Shown here piece after piece: positions 1-8,687 of a stretch of DNA of 64,000 nucleotides. This DNA is from Paractinoplanes pyxinae (GTDB lineage: Bacteria; Actinomycetota; Actinomycetes; Mycobacteriales; Micromonosporaceae). The notes under the pieces are model-generated. The model made no database searches, was not told where the DNA came from, and worked only from the letters and a program-made list of their open reading frames with translations. The position numbers and the translations under genes were made by a program. Each line of letters starts with the position of its first letter. Within the stretch, counting starts at the first letter, position 1. Location: the NCBI RefSeq assembly GCF_026626335.1, contig NZ_JAPNTZ010000005.1, positions 62,001-126,000 of the forward strand, given 5' to 3'.

Positions 1-2
1 CC

Positions 3-2105
3 GGCATCCTGCGCGGCGACGCCGGCCCGGCTCGTCGTCGGCTGCCGGCTCAGCTGACCAGTTTCGTGAGCCGGCCGGAACTCGACCGGGCCCGCGAGGC
101 GCTGCGCACCGCGCGCCTGGTGACCCTGGTCGGGCCGGGCGGAGCGGGCAAGACCAGGCTCTCGCTCGAGGTCGCGGGCCGGCATCCCGGCGAGGCGTGC
201 CTCGTCGAGCTGGCCGGCATCGGGCCGGACGACGTGGCCCGGTCCGTGCTCGACGCGCTCGGGCTGCGTGACACCGGACTGCGCGACCGGTCGGCCGGGC
301 CGGACACGCTCGACCGGCTGCTGGCCGCACTGTCCACACGCGAGCTGCTGCTGGTGCTCGACAACTGCGAACACCTGCTGGGCGCGGCGGCCGCTCTGGC
401 CGGACGGCTGCTCGTGGCGTGCCCGGGGTTGCGGGTGCTGGCGACCAGCCGGGAGCCGCTGGGCGTGACCGGTGAGGTCCGGGTGCCGGTGGCCGGGCTG
501 CCGATCGAGGCCGGGGTGCGACTGTTCGCCGAGCGGGGCGCGTCGGCCGCCGGGTTCGCCCTGACGGCGGCGGACGAGGCGGCCGTGCGCCAGATCGTTC
601 GTACGCTGGACGGTCTGCCCTTGGCTCTGGAACTGGCCGCGGCGCGGCTGCCCGTGCTGCCGGTGGACGAGCTGGCCCGCCGCGTCGGCGACCGGTTCCG
701 CGTGCTGTCGCGCGGCAGCAGCACGGCCGAGTCGCGGCACCAGACCCTGTGGAATCTGGTCGCGTGGAGCTGGGACCTGCTCACCCCGGGAGAGCAGTCG
801 CTGGCGCGCGACTTCACGGTGTTCCGCGGCGGGGCCGGGCTCGACGCCATCGAGCAGGTGTGCGGGCTGGGCGCCGAGACCCTGGACGTGCTGGACGGGC
901 TGGTCAGCAAGTCCCTGATCGAACGCGATGGCTCCCGGTACCGGATGCTGTCGACGATCCGAGCCTTCTGCGCCGCTCAAGGGCCCGCGTCGGCCGACCG
1001 CCACGCCTCCTACTTCCTGCAGCTGGCCCGCACGGCCGACGCCCACCTGCGCGGGCCGGACCAGCTGATCTGGCTCGACCGGCTCGACGCCGACCGCGAC
1101 AACCTGCACGCGGCGGTGCGGCACGGATCCGGCGAGGTGGCGCTGCGGCTGGTGGCGGCGCTGTCGTTCTACTGGTGGCTGCGCGGGGCCCGTGGCGAGG
1201 CGGCGGCGCTGGCCGGCGAGCTGCTCGGCCGCGTCGGGCCGTCGGCGCCACCCGGCCTGGCCGAGGAATACCTTCTGTGCCGGTTGAACGCCGGGCCGTC
1301 CCAGCGTGACGAGCACCCGGCTCGCTATCTGCAGACGCTGGACCGCCCGCCCGCGCAACCCTTCCTGCTGTACCTGTCGGCGTTCGCCGCGGGCCCGCCG
1401 GAATCGACCGACGACGACCTGATGGAGGTGCAGGAGAGTCTGCGGGCGCGGTTGCGCGGCTCGCCGTGGTGCGAGGCGCTGGCGTCGGTCGGCAGCGCCT
1501 GGATCGGCCTCTTCCGCGGCGACCCGGCCTGGGCCGAGCGCGAGTTCGCCCTGGCCCTGGTCAGTTTTCAGGCGCTCGGCGAGCGCTGGGGCATGATGCT
1601 CGCGCAGTCCGGCCTGGCCGAGCTGGCCATCGCCCGGGGGGACCGGCAGGCGGCTCGCTCGCCGATGGACGAGGCCCTGCGGCTGGCGGCCGAACTGCAC
1701 TCCGACGTCGACCTGGCCGAGATGCTGCGCACCCGGGGCGACGCCCGCATGCTCGGCGGCGACCCGGACGGCGCCGCGGCCGACTTCACCGAGTCGATGG
1801 CCCTGGCCACGGCGTGCGGCGCGCCCGAGGTGGTGGCGTCGTCCCGCCTCGGGCTGGCCCGGCTGGCCCTGCACCAGGGCGACCGGGCCGAGGCGCTGGA
1901 GCTGGCCCGGATCGCGCTGGCCGAGTGCCCGAGCGGCTGGTACACGGCCGACGGCGTACGCCTCAGCATCAAGCTCGTCCTCGGGCAGGCCGCCGCCGAT
2001 CCGCAGGAGGCCGCCCACTGGTACCGCCAAGTCGTGGAAGAGGCGTCCGGCCCGGACGCCATCAACGTCGTAGCTGCCGCCCGCGCCGCCCTGGAGTCTT
2101 TGTGA
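3..2105 (+). CDS. AfsR/SARP-type regulator, ATPase and TPR part (5' partial)
   Basis: The frame is open from the first bases of the window, so the gene begins upstream and only about 700 C-terminal codons are seen. The visible start matches the junction LPAQLTSFVSRPEL that in AfsR/SARP-like regulators follows the BTAD domain. It is followed by an NTPase with Walker A GPGGAGKT (near base 132), a Walker B-like LLLVLDNCEH (near base 350) and the NB-ARC motif GLPLALELAAARL. The remaining ~400 residues are alanine-rich helical TPR-like repeats. Such proteins are cytoplasmic transcription activators, often of secondary metabolism. A GTG at 66 lies inside the domain and is not the true start. The stop overlaps the next gene (GTGA). 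The missing N-terminal DNA-binding and BTAD domains are inferred from the family. Confidence 0.85.
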   Translation, partial: GILRGDAGPARRRLPAQLTSFVSRPELDRAREALRTARLVTLVGPGGAGKTRLSLEVAGRHPGEACLVELAGIGPDDVARSVLDALGLRDTGLRDRSAGPDTLDRLLAALSTRELLLVLDNCEHLLGAAAALAGRLLVACPGLRVLATSREPLGVTGEVRVPVAGLPIEAGVRLFAERGASAAGFALTAADEAAVRQIVRTLDGLPLALELAAARLPVLPVDELARRVGDRFRVLSRGSSTAESRHQTLWNLVAWSWDLLTPGEQSLARDFTVFRGGAGLDAIEQVCGLGAETLDVLDGLVSKSLIERDGSRYRMLSTIRAFCAAQGPASADRHASYFLQLARTADAHLRGPDQLIWLDRLDADRDNLHAAVRHGSGEVALRLVAALSFYWWLRGARGEAAALAGELLGRVGPSAPPGLAEEYLLCRLNAGPSQRDEHPARYLQTLDRPPAQPFLLYLSAFAAGPPESTDDDLMEVQESLRARLRGSPWCEALASVGSAWIGLFRGDPAWAEREFALALVSFQALGERWGMMLAQSGLAELAIARGDRQAARSPMDEALRLAAELHSDVDLAEMLRTRGDARMLGGDPDGAAADFTESMALATACGAPEVVASSRLGLARLALHQGDRAEALELARIALAECPSGWYTADGVRLSIKLVLGQAAADPQEAAHWYRQVVEEASGPDAINVVAAARAALESL

Positions 2106-2593
2106 GCACTGTCCGCCTGCACAAGGTCAAGCGCCCCGGCGGCGTCTACTGGTTCGGCTTCGAGCAGGTCGCTCGAGATGCCGACGGCACCTGGCTGCGG
2201 GCGCCGATCGGGTCGCCCTGGCACGCGCCGCACGAGGACGGCACCTCGACCATGCCGGTGGTGGTGCTGCTGGCGACGGGCCGCCCGTGGGCCGCGTGGT
2301 GGGTCGGCGACCCGGCCGGCCGGCGGCTCGAGATCGACGTCTGCTTGCCGCCTTCGACGACCGACGACGGCTGGCGGTACGTTGATCTGGAGCTCGACCC
2401 GGTGTGGCACGAGAACGACGGCCGGGTCGAGATCGAGGACGAGGACGAGTACGAGGAGTCCTGGCGCGGCGGCTTCATGAGCGCCGACGACGCCAAGCTG
2501 GCCCGGGTCGTCGCCGAGGGCTGCGCCCAGCTGCTGCGCCGCGACACCGAGCCCTGGCTGCGCCGCGGCTGGGAACTGCTCGACCAGGCGTAA
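2102..2593 (+). CDS. DUF402 domain protein
   Basis: A 163-aa soluble protein starting at a GTG that overlaps the stop of the regulator (GTGA), so the two are probably translationally coupled. The pattern of aromatic and acidic residues (VYWFGFEQ, WWVGDP, DLELDPVW, followed by a very acidic EIEDEDEYEE stretch and a C-terminal RRGWELL helix) is typical of DUF402 proteins. Some members of that family hydrolyse nucleoside di- or triphosphates; no substrate can be assigned here. The same frame remains open far upstream, but those codons run through the regulator in another frame and are not coding. Confidence 0.75.
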   Translation: MSTVRLHKVKRPGGVYWFGFEQVARDADGTWLRAPIGSPWHAPHEDGTSTMPVVVLLATGRPWAAWWVGDPAGRRLEIDVCLPPSTTDDGWRYVDLELDPVWHENDGRVEIEDEDEYEESWRGGFMSADDAKLARVVAEGCAQLLRRDTEPWLRRGWELLDQA

Positions 2594-2600
2594 CCGCGGA

Positions 2601-2647
2601 CATGTTGACTGAATCAATATTGACGTCAACACGATCCAGTCAACACG
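2601..2647. promoter_or_regulatory. Multi-half-site element, copy 1
   Basis: AT-rich island between DUF402 and the exporter genes holding three GTTGAC/GTCAAC half-sites (2604, 2625, 2639) around the palindrome TCAATATTGA. Bases 2601-2630 match the reverse complement of 10424-10453 at 29 of 30 positions. Placement before a gene suggests a protein-binding site, but a small mobile remnant is possible. Confidence 0.55.
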
Positions 2648-2648
2648 A

Positions 2649-2665
2649 CTGACGGCGGCCGTCAG
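2649..2665. promoter_or_regulatory. Palindrome upstream of exporter operon
   Basis: Inverted repeat CTGACGG-CGG-CCGTCAG, 46 bases before the ATG of the exporter ATPase, with a further GTCAGCGG copy downstream. Its size and position suit a TetR- or PadR-type operator, as is common for DrrAB-like exporters. No such regulator is adjacent. Confidence 0.4.
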
Positions 2666-2710
2666 CGGCTCGTGCGTGGCTCGTCAGCGGCGGGCGGCAG
2701 CCTTCGGGGC

Positions 2711-3670
2711 ATGACAGACATCGCCATCGCGGCCGAGGGGCTGCGGAAGACTTACCGGGGTGTGGCGGCGCTCGACGGGTTCAGGCTGAGCGTGCCGGCC
2801 GGGAGCGTGTGCGGACTGCTGGGGCCGAACGGGGCGGGCAAGACCACGGCCGTACGCATCCTGGCCACGCTGCTCAGCTTCGACGCGGGCCGGGTCACGG
2901 TGGCCGGGGCCGACGTCGCCCGGCAGCCCGAGCAGGTGCGCGAGCGCATCGCGCTGACCGGGCAGTACTCGGCGGTCGACGGCTCGTTGACCGGGCGGCA
3001 GAACCTCGTCCTGTTCGGGCGCCTGCACCACCTCGGGCGCCGCGCGGCTCAGGCGCGGGCCGACGAACTGCTCGAACAGTTCGACCTGACCGGGGCGGCC
3101 CACCGATCGGCCACCGAGTACTCGGGCGGCATGCAACGGCGGCTCGACCTGGCGGCCAGCCTGATCCGCTCGCCACGGGTGCTGTTCCTGGACGAGCCGA
3201 CCACCGGGCTCGACCCGCGCAGCCGCAACCAGGTGTGGGACACCGTCCGCAAGCTGGTCGCCGACGGCACCACCGTGCTGCTGACGACGCAGTACCTCGA
3301 CGAGGCGGACCAGCTGGCCGACCGCATCTCGGTGGTCGACACCGGCCGGGTCGTTGCCGAGGGCACGCCGGACGAGCTCAAGGCCGCCATCGGCGCCGAC
3401 CGCCTCGAGGTCGTGATCCGCGAGCACGACCGGCTGACCGACGCGGCCGCCCTGCTCGGGCGGATCGGCTCGGTGGACGTCGACGCCGACACCCGCCGGC
3501 TGCGGGTCGCCGTCACCGACCGGGTGGCCGCGCTGGTCGAGGCCGCGCGGATCCTGCGGGACGCCGCGATCACCGTCGACGACCTGGGCATCCGGCGCCC
3601 CACGCTCGACGAAGCCTTTCTTTCCCTGACCGGCCACCGCCCCTCCGCTTCCGCCCCTGAGGAGAACTGA
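2711..3670 (+). CDS. DrrA-like ABC exporter ATPase
   Basis: A 319-aa ATP-binding subunit of a daunorubicin-resistance type exporter. Walker A GPNGAGKTT (residues 38-46), signature YSGGMQRR (137-144), Walker B VLFLDEPTTGLD (157-168) and the switch region TTQYLDEADQLADRI are intact, followed by the extended C-terminal domain typical of DrrA. The ATG at 2711 gives the usual MTDIAIAAEGLRKTY start; a GTG at 2672 in frame would add 13 unlikely residues. It overlaps the permease gene by one base (TGATG). Together they should form a membrane pump for hydrophobic drugs or lipids; the substrate is unknown. The palindromes at 2601-2665 are the likely control region. Confidence 0.92.
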   Translation: MTDIAIAAEGLRKTYRGVAALDGFRLSVPAGSVCGLLGPNGAGKTTAVRILATLLSFDAGRVTVAGADVARQPEQVRERIALTGQYSAVDGSLTGRQNLVLFGRLHHLGRRAAQARADELLEQFDLTGAAHRSATEYSGGMQRRLDLAASLIRSPRVLFLDEPTTGLDPRSRNQVWDTVRKLVADGTTVLLTTQYLDEADQLADRISVVDTGRVVAEGTPDELKAAIGADRLEVVIREHDRLTDAAALLGRIGSVDVDADTRRLRVAVTDRVAALVEAARILRDAAITVDDLGIRRPTLDEAFLSLTGHRPSASAPEEN

Positions 3671-4437
3671 TGACCACCGCCCTCGCCGACGGCTGGGTGA
3701 TGACCGGCCGCTACCTGCGGCACGTCGTCCGCGAGCCCGAGCAGATCATCCTGTACTTCTCGCTGCCCATCATGTTCGTGCTCGTCTTCGGGTACGTGTT
3801 CGGCAGCGGCATGGCCGTCGGCGGCGACAGCTACCGCGAGTACCTGCTGCCCGGCGTTTTCGTGATGACTCAGCTGTACGGGCTGGGCGCCACCGCCACC
3901 GCCATCTCGCTCGACATCAACCGCGGCGTGGTCGACCGGTTCCGGTCGATGCCCACGGCCCGGTCCGCGCTCATGGTCGGCCGGAGCACGGCTGATCTGA
4001 CTCGCGCCGTTCTGGAAATGCTCGTGCTTGTGATCTGCGGCCTGCTCGTCGGGTGGCAGTGGCACCGCGGGGCCGGCGCCGCCCTGGCCGCGATCGGGCT
4101 CATCCTGCTGCTGCGGCTGGCGCTGACCTGGGTCGGCATCTATCTCGGCAGCGTCGTGCCCAACCCGGACACGGTCAGCCTGATCGTCTTCCCGCTGGCC
4201 TTCCCGCTGACCGCCCTGTCCAACGTCTTCGTGCCGCCGGAGGCCATGCCGGCCTGGCTCGGGGCGATCGCCGAGTGGAACCCGATCTCGGCCACGGTGT
4301 CCGCCGCGCGGGAGCTTTTCGGCAACCCCGGCGCTCACAGTGAACACGCCATCGCTCTGGCCGTGGCCTGGCCGGTGCTGCTGCTGGTGATCTTCGCCCC
4401 GCTCGCGGTGCGTCGCTATCGCAAGCTCGGACGGTAA
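3670..4437 (+). CDS. DrrB-like ABC-2 permease
   Basis: A 255-aa integral membrane protein, partner of the preceding ATPase. It has the ABC-2 layout of about six hydrophobic helices, beginning QIILYFSLPIMFVLVFGYVFG near residues 28-48 and ending LLLVIFAPLAVRRYRKL. The region FPLAFPLTALSNVFVPPEAMP matches the conserved ABC-2 signature of DrrB-like permeases. The ATG overlaps the ATPase stop by one base. Its own TAA is directly followed by the stop codon of the convergent YjbR gene (4438), leaving no spacer for a separate terminator. Confidence 0.92.
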   Translation: MTTALADGWVMTGRYLRHVVREPEQIILYFSLPIMFVLVFGYVFGSGMAVGGDSYREYLLPGVFVMTQLYGLGATATAISLDINRGVVDRFRSMPTARSALMVGRSTADLTRAVLEMLVLVICGLLVGWQWHRGAGAALAAIGLILLLRLALTWVGIYLGSVVPNPDTVSLIVFPLAFPLTALSNVFVPPEAMPAWLGAIAEWNPISATVSAARELFGNPGAHSEHAIALAVAWPVLLLVIFAPLAVRRYRKLGR

Positions 4438-4785
4438 TCAGCCCTGAGATTCGGAGCGCATTTGCCAGGCGTCACCGATAAGTTCTTGCAAGCGCGTAGT
4501 TGTCACTTCTGGTAGCCGAAGCATCACCAAGGGCAGTCCGTCGTACGAGGGAATGGTGAAGAACAGCTCTGGTTCGCCCAGAACCAGGGCTTGTTTCTCG
4601 GCCTCGTCACCCACATAAAGAACGGCGATATCGGTGCGGATGACACGCGGCTTACCCGGCTCACGCTGCGGATACGACCAGACGAAGCCCCGATTGTGCA
4701 CCCGGAAGTCGAAGCCGTCGCTGTCGATCTCGACGACATCGGGCAGGGCGAGCGCGAGTCGGCGTACATCGTCGGCGTCGGCCAC
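4438..4785 (-). CDS. MmcQ/YjbR-like protein
   Basis: A 115-aa protein with the CyaY-like YjbR pattern: an N-terminal DDVRRLALALPDVVE helix, GFVWSYPQREPGKPR, and a C-terminal GLPLVMLRLPEV ... LIGDAWQ segment. The family adopts a double-wing fold and is usually called DNA-binding, but its role is unsettled. A GTG at 4785 preceded by AAGGG is chosen; the frame stays open upstream to 4905, but those residues do not fit the family. It converges on the permease gene with no spacer. Confidence 0.75.
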   Translation of the reverse strand: MADADDVRRLALALPDVVEIDSDGFDFRVHNRGFVWSYPQREPGKPRVIRTDIAVLYVGDEAEKQALVLGEPELFFTIPSYDGLPLVMLRLPEVTTTRLQELIGDAWQMRSESQG

Positions 4786-4860
4786 CGGAAAACCCTTCGG
4801 CAAGTGTTCAGTCGGCGAACAGATGTTATGACACCTGAGCGGACTCCAAGGGTGTGTGCG

Positions 4861-4866
4861 TAGGAT
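4861..4866 (+). promoter_or_regulatory. Candidate -10 box for the DivIVA gene
   Basis: TAGGAT lies 39 bases before the ATG of the DivIVA-like gene and matches TANNNT. No convincing -35 is visible. Confidence 0.35.
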
Positions 4867-4905
4867 GCCTCGGCAGGTCGAAACAGCAGGGGAACCGAGG
4901 AGCAC

Positions 4906-5601
4906 ATGCCGCTAACTCCAGCCGACGTTCACAACGTGGCGTTCAAGAAGCCGGCGATCGGCAAGCGCGGATACGACGAGGAGGACGTCGACGCGTTCCT
5001 GGACGAGGTCGAGCAGGAACTGACGCGTCTCCTCGAAGAGAACCGCGCCCTGCACGACCAGGTTCAGCGACCCGGGCCGGGCGGCCCCGCCGCGGCCGGT
5101 CCGAACAGCCGGGCCCTGGAGGCCGAGCTCTCCGACCTGACGGCCCAGCTGGGCCGGCTGCAAGAGGCCCGCGCCCGCGCCGAGCAGAACGCGCGCAGCA
5201 TGCAGACCCAGCTCGAGCGGGCCCGCCGCGAGACGCCGGCCGCCCCGGCCCCCTCGGCGAGCGACGGGCAGGACTCGCCCGTGCTGATGATGGCCCGGCG
5301 CACCGCCGACGACCACATGCGCGACGCCCGCAACGAGGCCGACGCGCTCATCGCCGGCGCCCAGTCGGAGTCCGACAAGGTCACCAGCGACGCCCAGCTC
5401 ACCGCGAGCACCATCGAGAGCGACGCCCGCCGCAAGCACACCGAGGCGATGAACGGCCTGGTCGACAAGCGCAACGCGCTGCTCGACGAGATCGACAAGC
5501 TGGGCCGGCTGGCGCAGACCTACCAGCAGGCCCTGGGCGACCACGTCCAGCGGCAGCTGCAAGAGCTGGACAGCGCGTCGGGCCGCGACCCGCTCGACTG
5601 A
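4906..5601 (+). CDS. DivIVA/Wag31-family polar growth protein
   Basis: A 231-aa coiled-coil protein. Residues 1-50 ([35 protein letters not shown]) are nearly identical to the membrane-binding DivIVA domain of mycobacterial Wag31, which marks the cell pole and organises tip growth. A Pro/Gly-rich linker (about 56-72) is followed by heptad-rich helices to the C terminus, ending [25 protein letters not shown] as in Wag31. It is slightly shorter than the usual ~260 aa. A GAGGAG sequence precedes the ATG. The surrounding genes are not the division cluster where the main divIVA normally sits (beside ftsZ and sepF), so this may be a second copy; whether it is essential cannot be judged here. Confidence 0.85.
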   Translation: MPLTPADVHNVAFKKPAIGKRGYDEEDVDAFLDEVEQELTRLLEENRALHDQVQRPGPGGPAAAGPNSRALEAELSDLTAQLGRLQEARARAEQNARSMQTQLERARRETPAAPAPSASDGQDSPVLMMARRTADDHMRDARNEADALIAGAQSESDKVTSDAQLTASTIESDARRKHTEAMNGLVDKRNALLDEIDKLGRLAQTYQQALGDHVQRQLQELDSASGRDPLD

Positions 5602-5654
5602 CACGCGCACGCGCCGTGGCCGGGGGTTGTCCCCGGTCACGGTAGATTCGCCGG

Positions 5655-6449
5655 ATGAAGACGGTCAGCCGCCGGCTGGCGCTGTGGCGCGCGGATCTCG
5701 AGGCCGGGGTGTGCGCGGTGCCGGAAGAGGCGGCCGCCGGCCTGCAGCAGGAACGGGTCGTGGTCGTCCTCGACAACCGGCGCACCTTCGAGTGCGAGCT
5801 GCAGCAGGACGTGGAGTGGCAGCTCACCGGGCTCACCTGGCCCGAGATCTTCCGGCCCGGCGTGCTGGTCACCGTCACCTGGCATCCGGCGCGGCAGGAC
5901 TTCGTGATCCGCAGCGAGCCGCTCGACGAGCCGCTCACCGTCGACGGCGTGGAGTACTTCCACGCGTACGACCCGAAGGTTGTCACCCGGGACTACGAGC
6001 CGGATAAATCGAATCGCGCCAAGGTCCTGCACACCGTCCGCAAGCTCGGCCGGGTTTTCGACGACGGCAGCGCCGTGATCAGCGAGGAGCTGCTGGCCAA
6101 ACGGTTCGGCCGGGGCGCGAAGGCCGCCTTCCTGCTGCGCAACGCCGTCGACCAGCTCATCCGCGAGGGATTTCTGACCCGGGTGACCGGCAGCGTCGAC
6201 TCGGCCGGCCACCCGTCCTATCCCGCCGTCGAGGGCGCCGCCGCGACCGAGATGGTGTTCTACGCGCCCATGGTCGAGCCGATCCCGGCCGAGTCGCACC
6301 GCGGCGACCACTGGGTCAGCGGCTTCATCCGGAAGCTCCCCCGCGGCGCCCAGCCCTCCGGCAAGCAGCAGGCCGCGGCCGAGAGCGCGGGCATCGGCCC
6401 CTTGGCGCCCGGCTACACCTTCGTCAAGAAACACCACCGCAACGGCTAA
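5655..6449 (+). CDS. Conserved actinobacterial protein of unknown function
   Basis: A 264-aa soluble protein I do not recognise. The N-terminal half looks beta-rich (RVVVVLDNRRTFECELQQDVEWQ, VLVTVTWHPARQDFVIRSEP). The middle has a helical segment resembling a winged-helix motif (ISEELLAKRFGRGAKAAFLLRNAVDQLIREGFLTRV), so nucleic-acid binding is possible. There is no signal peptide or membrane helix. The -10 box TAGATT (5643-5648) ends six bases before the ATG and no Shine-Dalgarno is present, so the mRNA is probably leaderless. Confidence 0.65.
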   Translation: MKTVSRRLALWRADLEAGVCAVPEEAAAGLQQERVVVVLDNRRTFECELQQDVEWQLTGLTWPEIFRPGVLVTVTWHPARQDFVIRSEPLDEPLTVDGVEYFHAYDPKVVTRDYEPDKSNRAKVLHTVRKLGRVFDDGSAVISEELLAKRFGRGAKAAFLLRNAVDQLIREGFLTRVTGSVDSAGHPSYPAVEGAAATEMVFYAPMVEPIPAESHRGDHWVSGFIRKLPRGAQPSGKQQAAAESAGIGPLAPGYTFVKKHHRNG

Positions 6450-6458
6450 GTTCGGTTC

Positions 6459-7586
6459 ATGGTGGATGACGTAGCGGCCCGGATGGCCTCGTCCGCGCGG
6501 GCCTGGCTCGAGCTGCTGACCGACGACCAACGGGCGATCGCCATGGGCGAAGGGCCGTACGCTGAAGGGACGGACAGTGAGCGGCGGCGCTGGTTCTACA
6601 CTCCGACCGACCACGGTGGACTGACGTTCCACCAGCAGCGGCCCGCGCAGCAGCGCGCGGCCATGAAACTGGTGGCCTCCGGGTTGTCGCGGGCCGGCTA
6701 CGTCACCGTGGCCACCACCATCGGGCTCGAGAACGTGCTCGACCACACCGAGGGCTTCGTGGCCCGCTTCGACCGCGAGCGCGGGCGCGACCCCGGGCTG
6801 TACTACCTGCGCGTCTTCGGCGAGCCGGACAGCACTGGGACTTGGGGATGGCGGTTCGGCGGCCACCACGTCTCGTTGAACAACCTGGTGGTGGATGGCC
6901 GATTGGTCTCGACCACGCCGTGCTTCATGGGCGCCGACCCGGCCGTGTCCGAGCTGCTGGGCGGGGCCGTCAACCGTCCGCTGGCCCGGGTCGAAGACCT
7001 GGCCCGTGAGCTCGTACGGTCGTTGAGCCCGGACGACCGGCGGCGGGCCGTCCTCTCCCCGAAGGCGCCGTCCGACCTGGTGACCGGCAACCGCACCGAC
7101 ATCGCCGAGGGCGACCGCGTCATCCCGCTGGCCGGCATCTGGCGCGACGAACGCTTCTCCGACCCTGTGGAGTGGGCCAAGCTGCAGAGCGCGAGCGACG
7201 CCATCGACGCCGCCGCCGCATACGGGGAGCCCGAGCATCGGTCGCTCGAATACACCGCTGAGCCGAAAGGCATTCCTGGAAGTGCCTTGAACGGCGAACA
7301 ACGCGAGCTTCTGTACGCCTTGCTGGGCACATATTTCGGCCGGGTGCCCGAAGCGGTCTCACCCCTTTCTACGTACGACGATGCCGCGCTCGACCTCGTG
7401 CATGTGGCCTGGGCCGGATCCACCGAACCGGGGGCGCCGCACTACTACCGCGTGCAGGGCCCGAAGTTGCTGCTCGAGTGGGACAACACCCAGCGCAACG
7501 CCAACCACGCGCACTCGGTCTGGCGCAACCCCAGCAACGACTTCGGCCTCGACGTGCTGGGTGCGCACCGCCGCGCCCACCACTGA
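6459..7586 (+). CDS. DUF3500 domain protein
   Basis: A 375-aa protein with the full DUF3500 pattern: an N-terminal ELLTDDQRAIA helix, WFYTPTDHGGLTFHQQRPAQQ, the GYVTVATTIGLENVL segment, RDPGLYYLRVFGEP, WGWRFGGHHVSLN and the closing HAHSVWRNPSNDFGLDVL. The HH and later HxH residues suggest metal binding, though the family function is unknown. No signal peptide is visible. The element TAAGTT (6447-6452) overlaps the stop codon of the preceding gene and ends six bases before the ATG, so this gene may have its own leaderless promoter inside an apparent operon. Confidence 0.85.
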   Translation: MVDDVAARMASSARAWLELLTDDQRAIAMGEGPYAEGTDSERRRWFYTPTDHGGLTFHQQRPAQQRAAMKLVASGLSRAGYVTVATTIGLENVLDHTEGFVARFDRERGRDPGLYYLRVFGEPDSTGTWGWRFGGHHVSLNNLVVDGRLVSTTPCFMGADPAVSELLGGAVNRPLARVEDLARELVRSLSPDDRRRAVLSPKAPSDLVTGNRTDIAEGDRVIPLAGIWRDERFSDPVEWAKLQSASDAIDAAAAYGEPEHRSLEYTAEPKGIPGSALNGEQRELLYALLGTYFGRVPEAVSPLSTYDDAALDLVHVAWAGSTEPGAPHYYRVQGPKLLLEWDNTQRNANHAHSVWRNPSNDFGLDVLGAHRRAHH

Positions 7587-7591
7587 ACGAG

Positions 7592-7619
7592 CCTCACGCC
7601 TCACGCCTCACGCCTCACG
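7592..7619 (+). repeat. 7-bp tandem repeat (CCTCACG)x4
   Basis: Four perfect copies of CCTCACG directly after the DUF3500 stop codon. Confidence 0.9.
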
Positions 7620-7660
7620 CCGAGCAGTCCACGCTGCTGCCGGTACCGGAAAAGCGGGCC

Positions 7661-7740
7661 GTCGGCACCTCCAGCGCATCGTCGCGCGTTGGAAGGCCCT
7701 TCGCGCGGGTCGTCGGCACCTCCGGCGCAACGTCGCGCGT
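7661..7740 (+). repeat. Pair of 29-bp direct repeats
   Basis: Bases 7661-7689 and 7712-7740 match at 27 of 29 positions (both begin GTCGGCACCTCC and end GTCGCGCGT), spaced 51 bp. They lie between two convergent genes, and the second copy ends just before the LysR stop codon. Confidence 0.8.
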
Positions 7741-7746
7741 CGAGCT

Positions 7747-8595
7747 CTACAGGTTGACGGCCGTTTTCACGAGCCGGGCGACTGCCTGGGAGCGGCTGTG
7801 TGCGGGCCAGGCGAGCACTGTGGTGACGTGCGGAGCGTCCGTGAGCGGGACGGCGACATGGGCGCTCCACAGCCAGGAGCGGGACGAGGCGCAGAGGACC
7901 GCCGACGTGTGCCCGAGGGCGATCAGCTGGGCCAGCTGCGACAGGTCGTTGATCTCGGGGCCGGGGCCGGGCTCGTAGGTGCCGTCCTGATTCGGCCAGC
8001 GAGCGACGGGCAGGCCGGGCACGTCGGCGATGTCGGCCAGCGTCAGAGACGTACGGGCAGCCAGCGGGTGCTCGGCCGGGAGGATCGCGACCTGTTGCTC
8101 GGTCAGCAGCTCCTCGGTGTCGAAGCCGACCAGCGCGTCGAAGGGACGCTGCATGAACGCCACGTCGGCCCGGCCGTCACGCAGCATCCGCGCCTGGTCG
8201 CCCATTCCGCACAGCACCACCTCAATCTCGGCCGCATCCGGCTCGGCGGCATGTGCGTCGAGCAGCTTGCGCAGCAGGTCGTGGTTGGCGCCGGCCTTCG
8301 TGGCCAAGGTCAGCCGGTTGGGAGCGGACGCCGCGCGCTGGGTACGGCGGGCGACTGCGGCCACGCTGTCGAGCAGCACGCGGGCCTCGTCGAGCAGCAC
8401 CCGCCCGGCGTCGGTGAGCGCCACGCCGCGCCGGTCACGCTCGAGCAGGGTGACACCGAGACGCCGTTCCAGCTGCTGAATGGCCCGGGACAGCGGCGGC
8501 TGCGCGATGCCCAGGCGCTCGGCGGCCCGGCTGAAGTGCAGCTCCTCGGCCACCGTGACGAAATATCGGAGCTCGCGCGTCTCCAGCGTGTCCAC
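7747..8595 (-). CDS. LysR-family regulator
   Basis: A 282-aa LysR-type transcription regulator. The N-terminal winged helix-turn-helix (residues 8-66) has the classic signature ELRYFVTVAEELHFSRAAERLGIAQ / PPLSRAIQQLERRLG. It is followed by the linker helix and a periplasmic-binding-like effector domain (about 90-280). It is transcribed divergently from the SDR gene, with a perfect interrupted palindrome (8612-8634) between them. This arrangement is typical of a LysR protein controlling its divergent neighbour, probably with a small-molecule co-inducer of the SDR reaction. The effector is unknown. Confidence 0.93.
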   Translation of the reverse strand: MDTLETRELRYFVTVAEELHFSRAAERLGIAQPPLSRAIQQLERRLGVTLLERDRRGVALTDAGRVLLDEARVLLDSVAAVARRTQRAASAPNRLTLATKAGANHDLLRKLLDAHAAEPDAAEIEVVLCGMGDQARMLRDGRADVAFMQRPFDALVGFDTEELLTEQQVAILPAEHPLAARTSLTLADIADVPGLPVARWPNQDGTYEPGPGPEINDLSQLAQLIALGHTSAVLCASSRSWLWSAHVAVPLTDAPHVTTVLAWPAHSRSQAVARLVKTAVNL

Positions 8596-8611
8596 CGACC
8601 GACGATAGCTC

Positions 8612-8634
8612 GGTGATACCGCCCAGGTATCACC
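8612..8634. promoter_or_regulatory. LysR-type operator palindrome
   Basis: Perfect inverted repeat GGTGATAC-N7-GTATCACC in the 92-bp gap between the divergent LysR and SDR genes. It contains the T-N11-A core expected for LysR binding sites. Confidence 0.75.
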
Positions 8635-8687
8635 GCTGACCTAAACGGTGTAAGGACACGGCCGTTTCGCGAGCCAGCATCGGCGTC

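Noticed and set aside
50..910. Long antisense open frames opposite the first regulator and elsewhere (for example 1568-2632, 5637-7301, 26651-28735 on the minus strand)
   Set aside because: High GC content removes stop codons on both strands; these frames show Arg/Pro/Ser-rich nonsense composition, no family motifs, and overlap genes with clear motifs.
2404..2652. Short ORFs running through the 30-bp AT-rich elements (2404-2652 and 10270-10452)
   Set aside because: They arise from the element sequence and have no ribosome site or homologous composition.
2155..2660. Transposon terminal inverted repeats flanking 2.6-10.45 kb
   Set aside because: No transposase or integrase gene exists between the copies and no target-site duplications were seen. 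The multi-half-site operator explanation is at least as good, so no mobile element is annotated.
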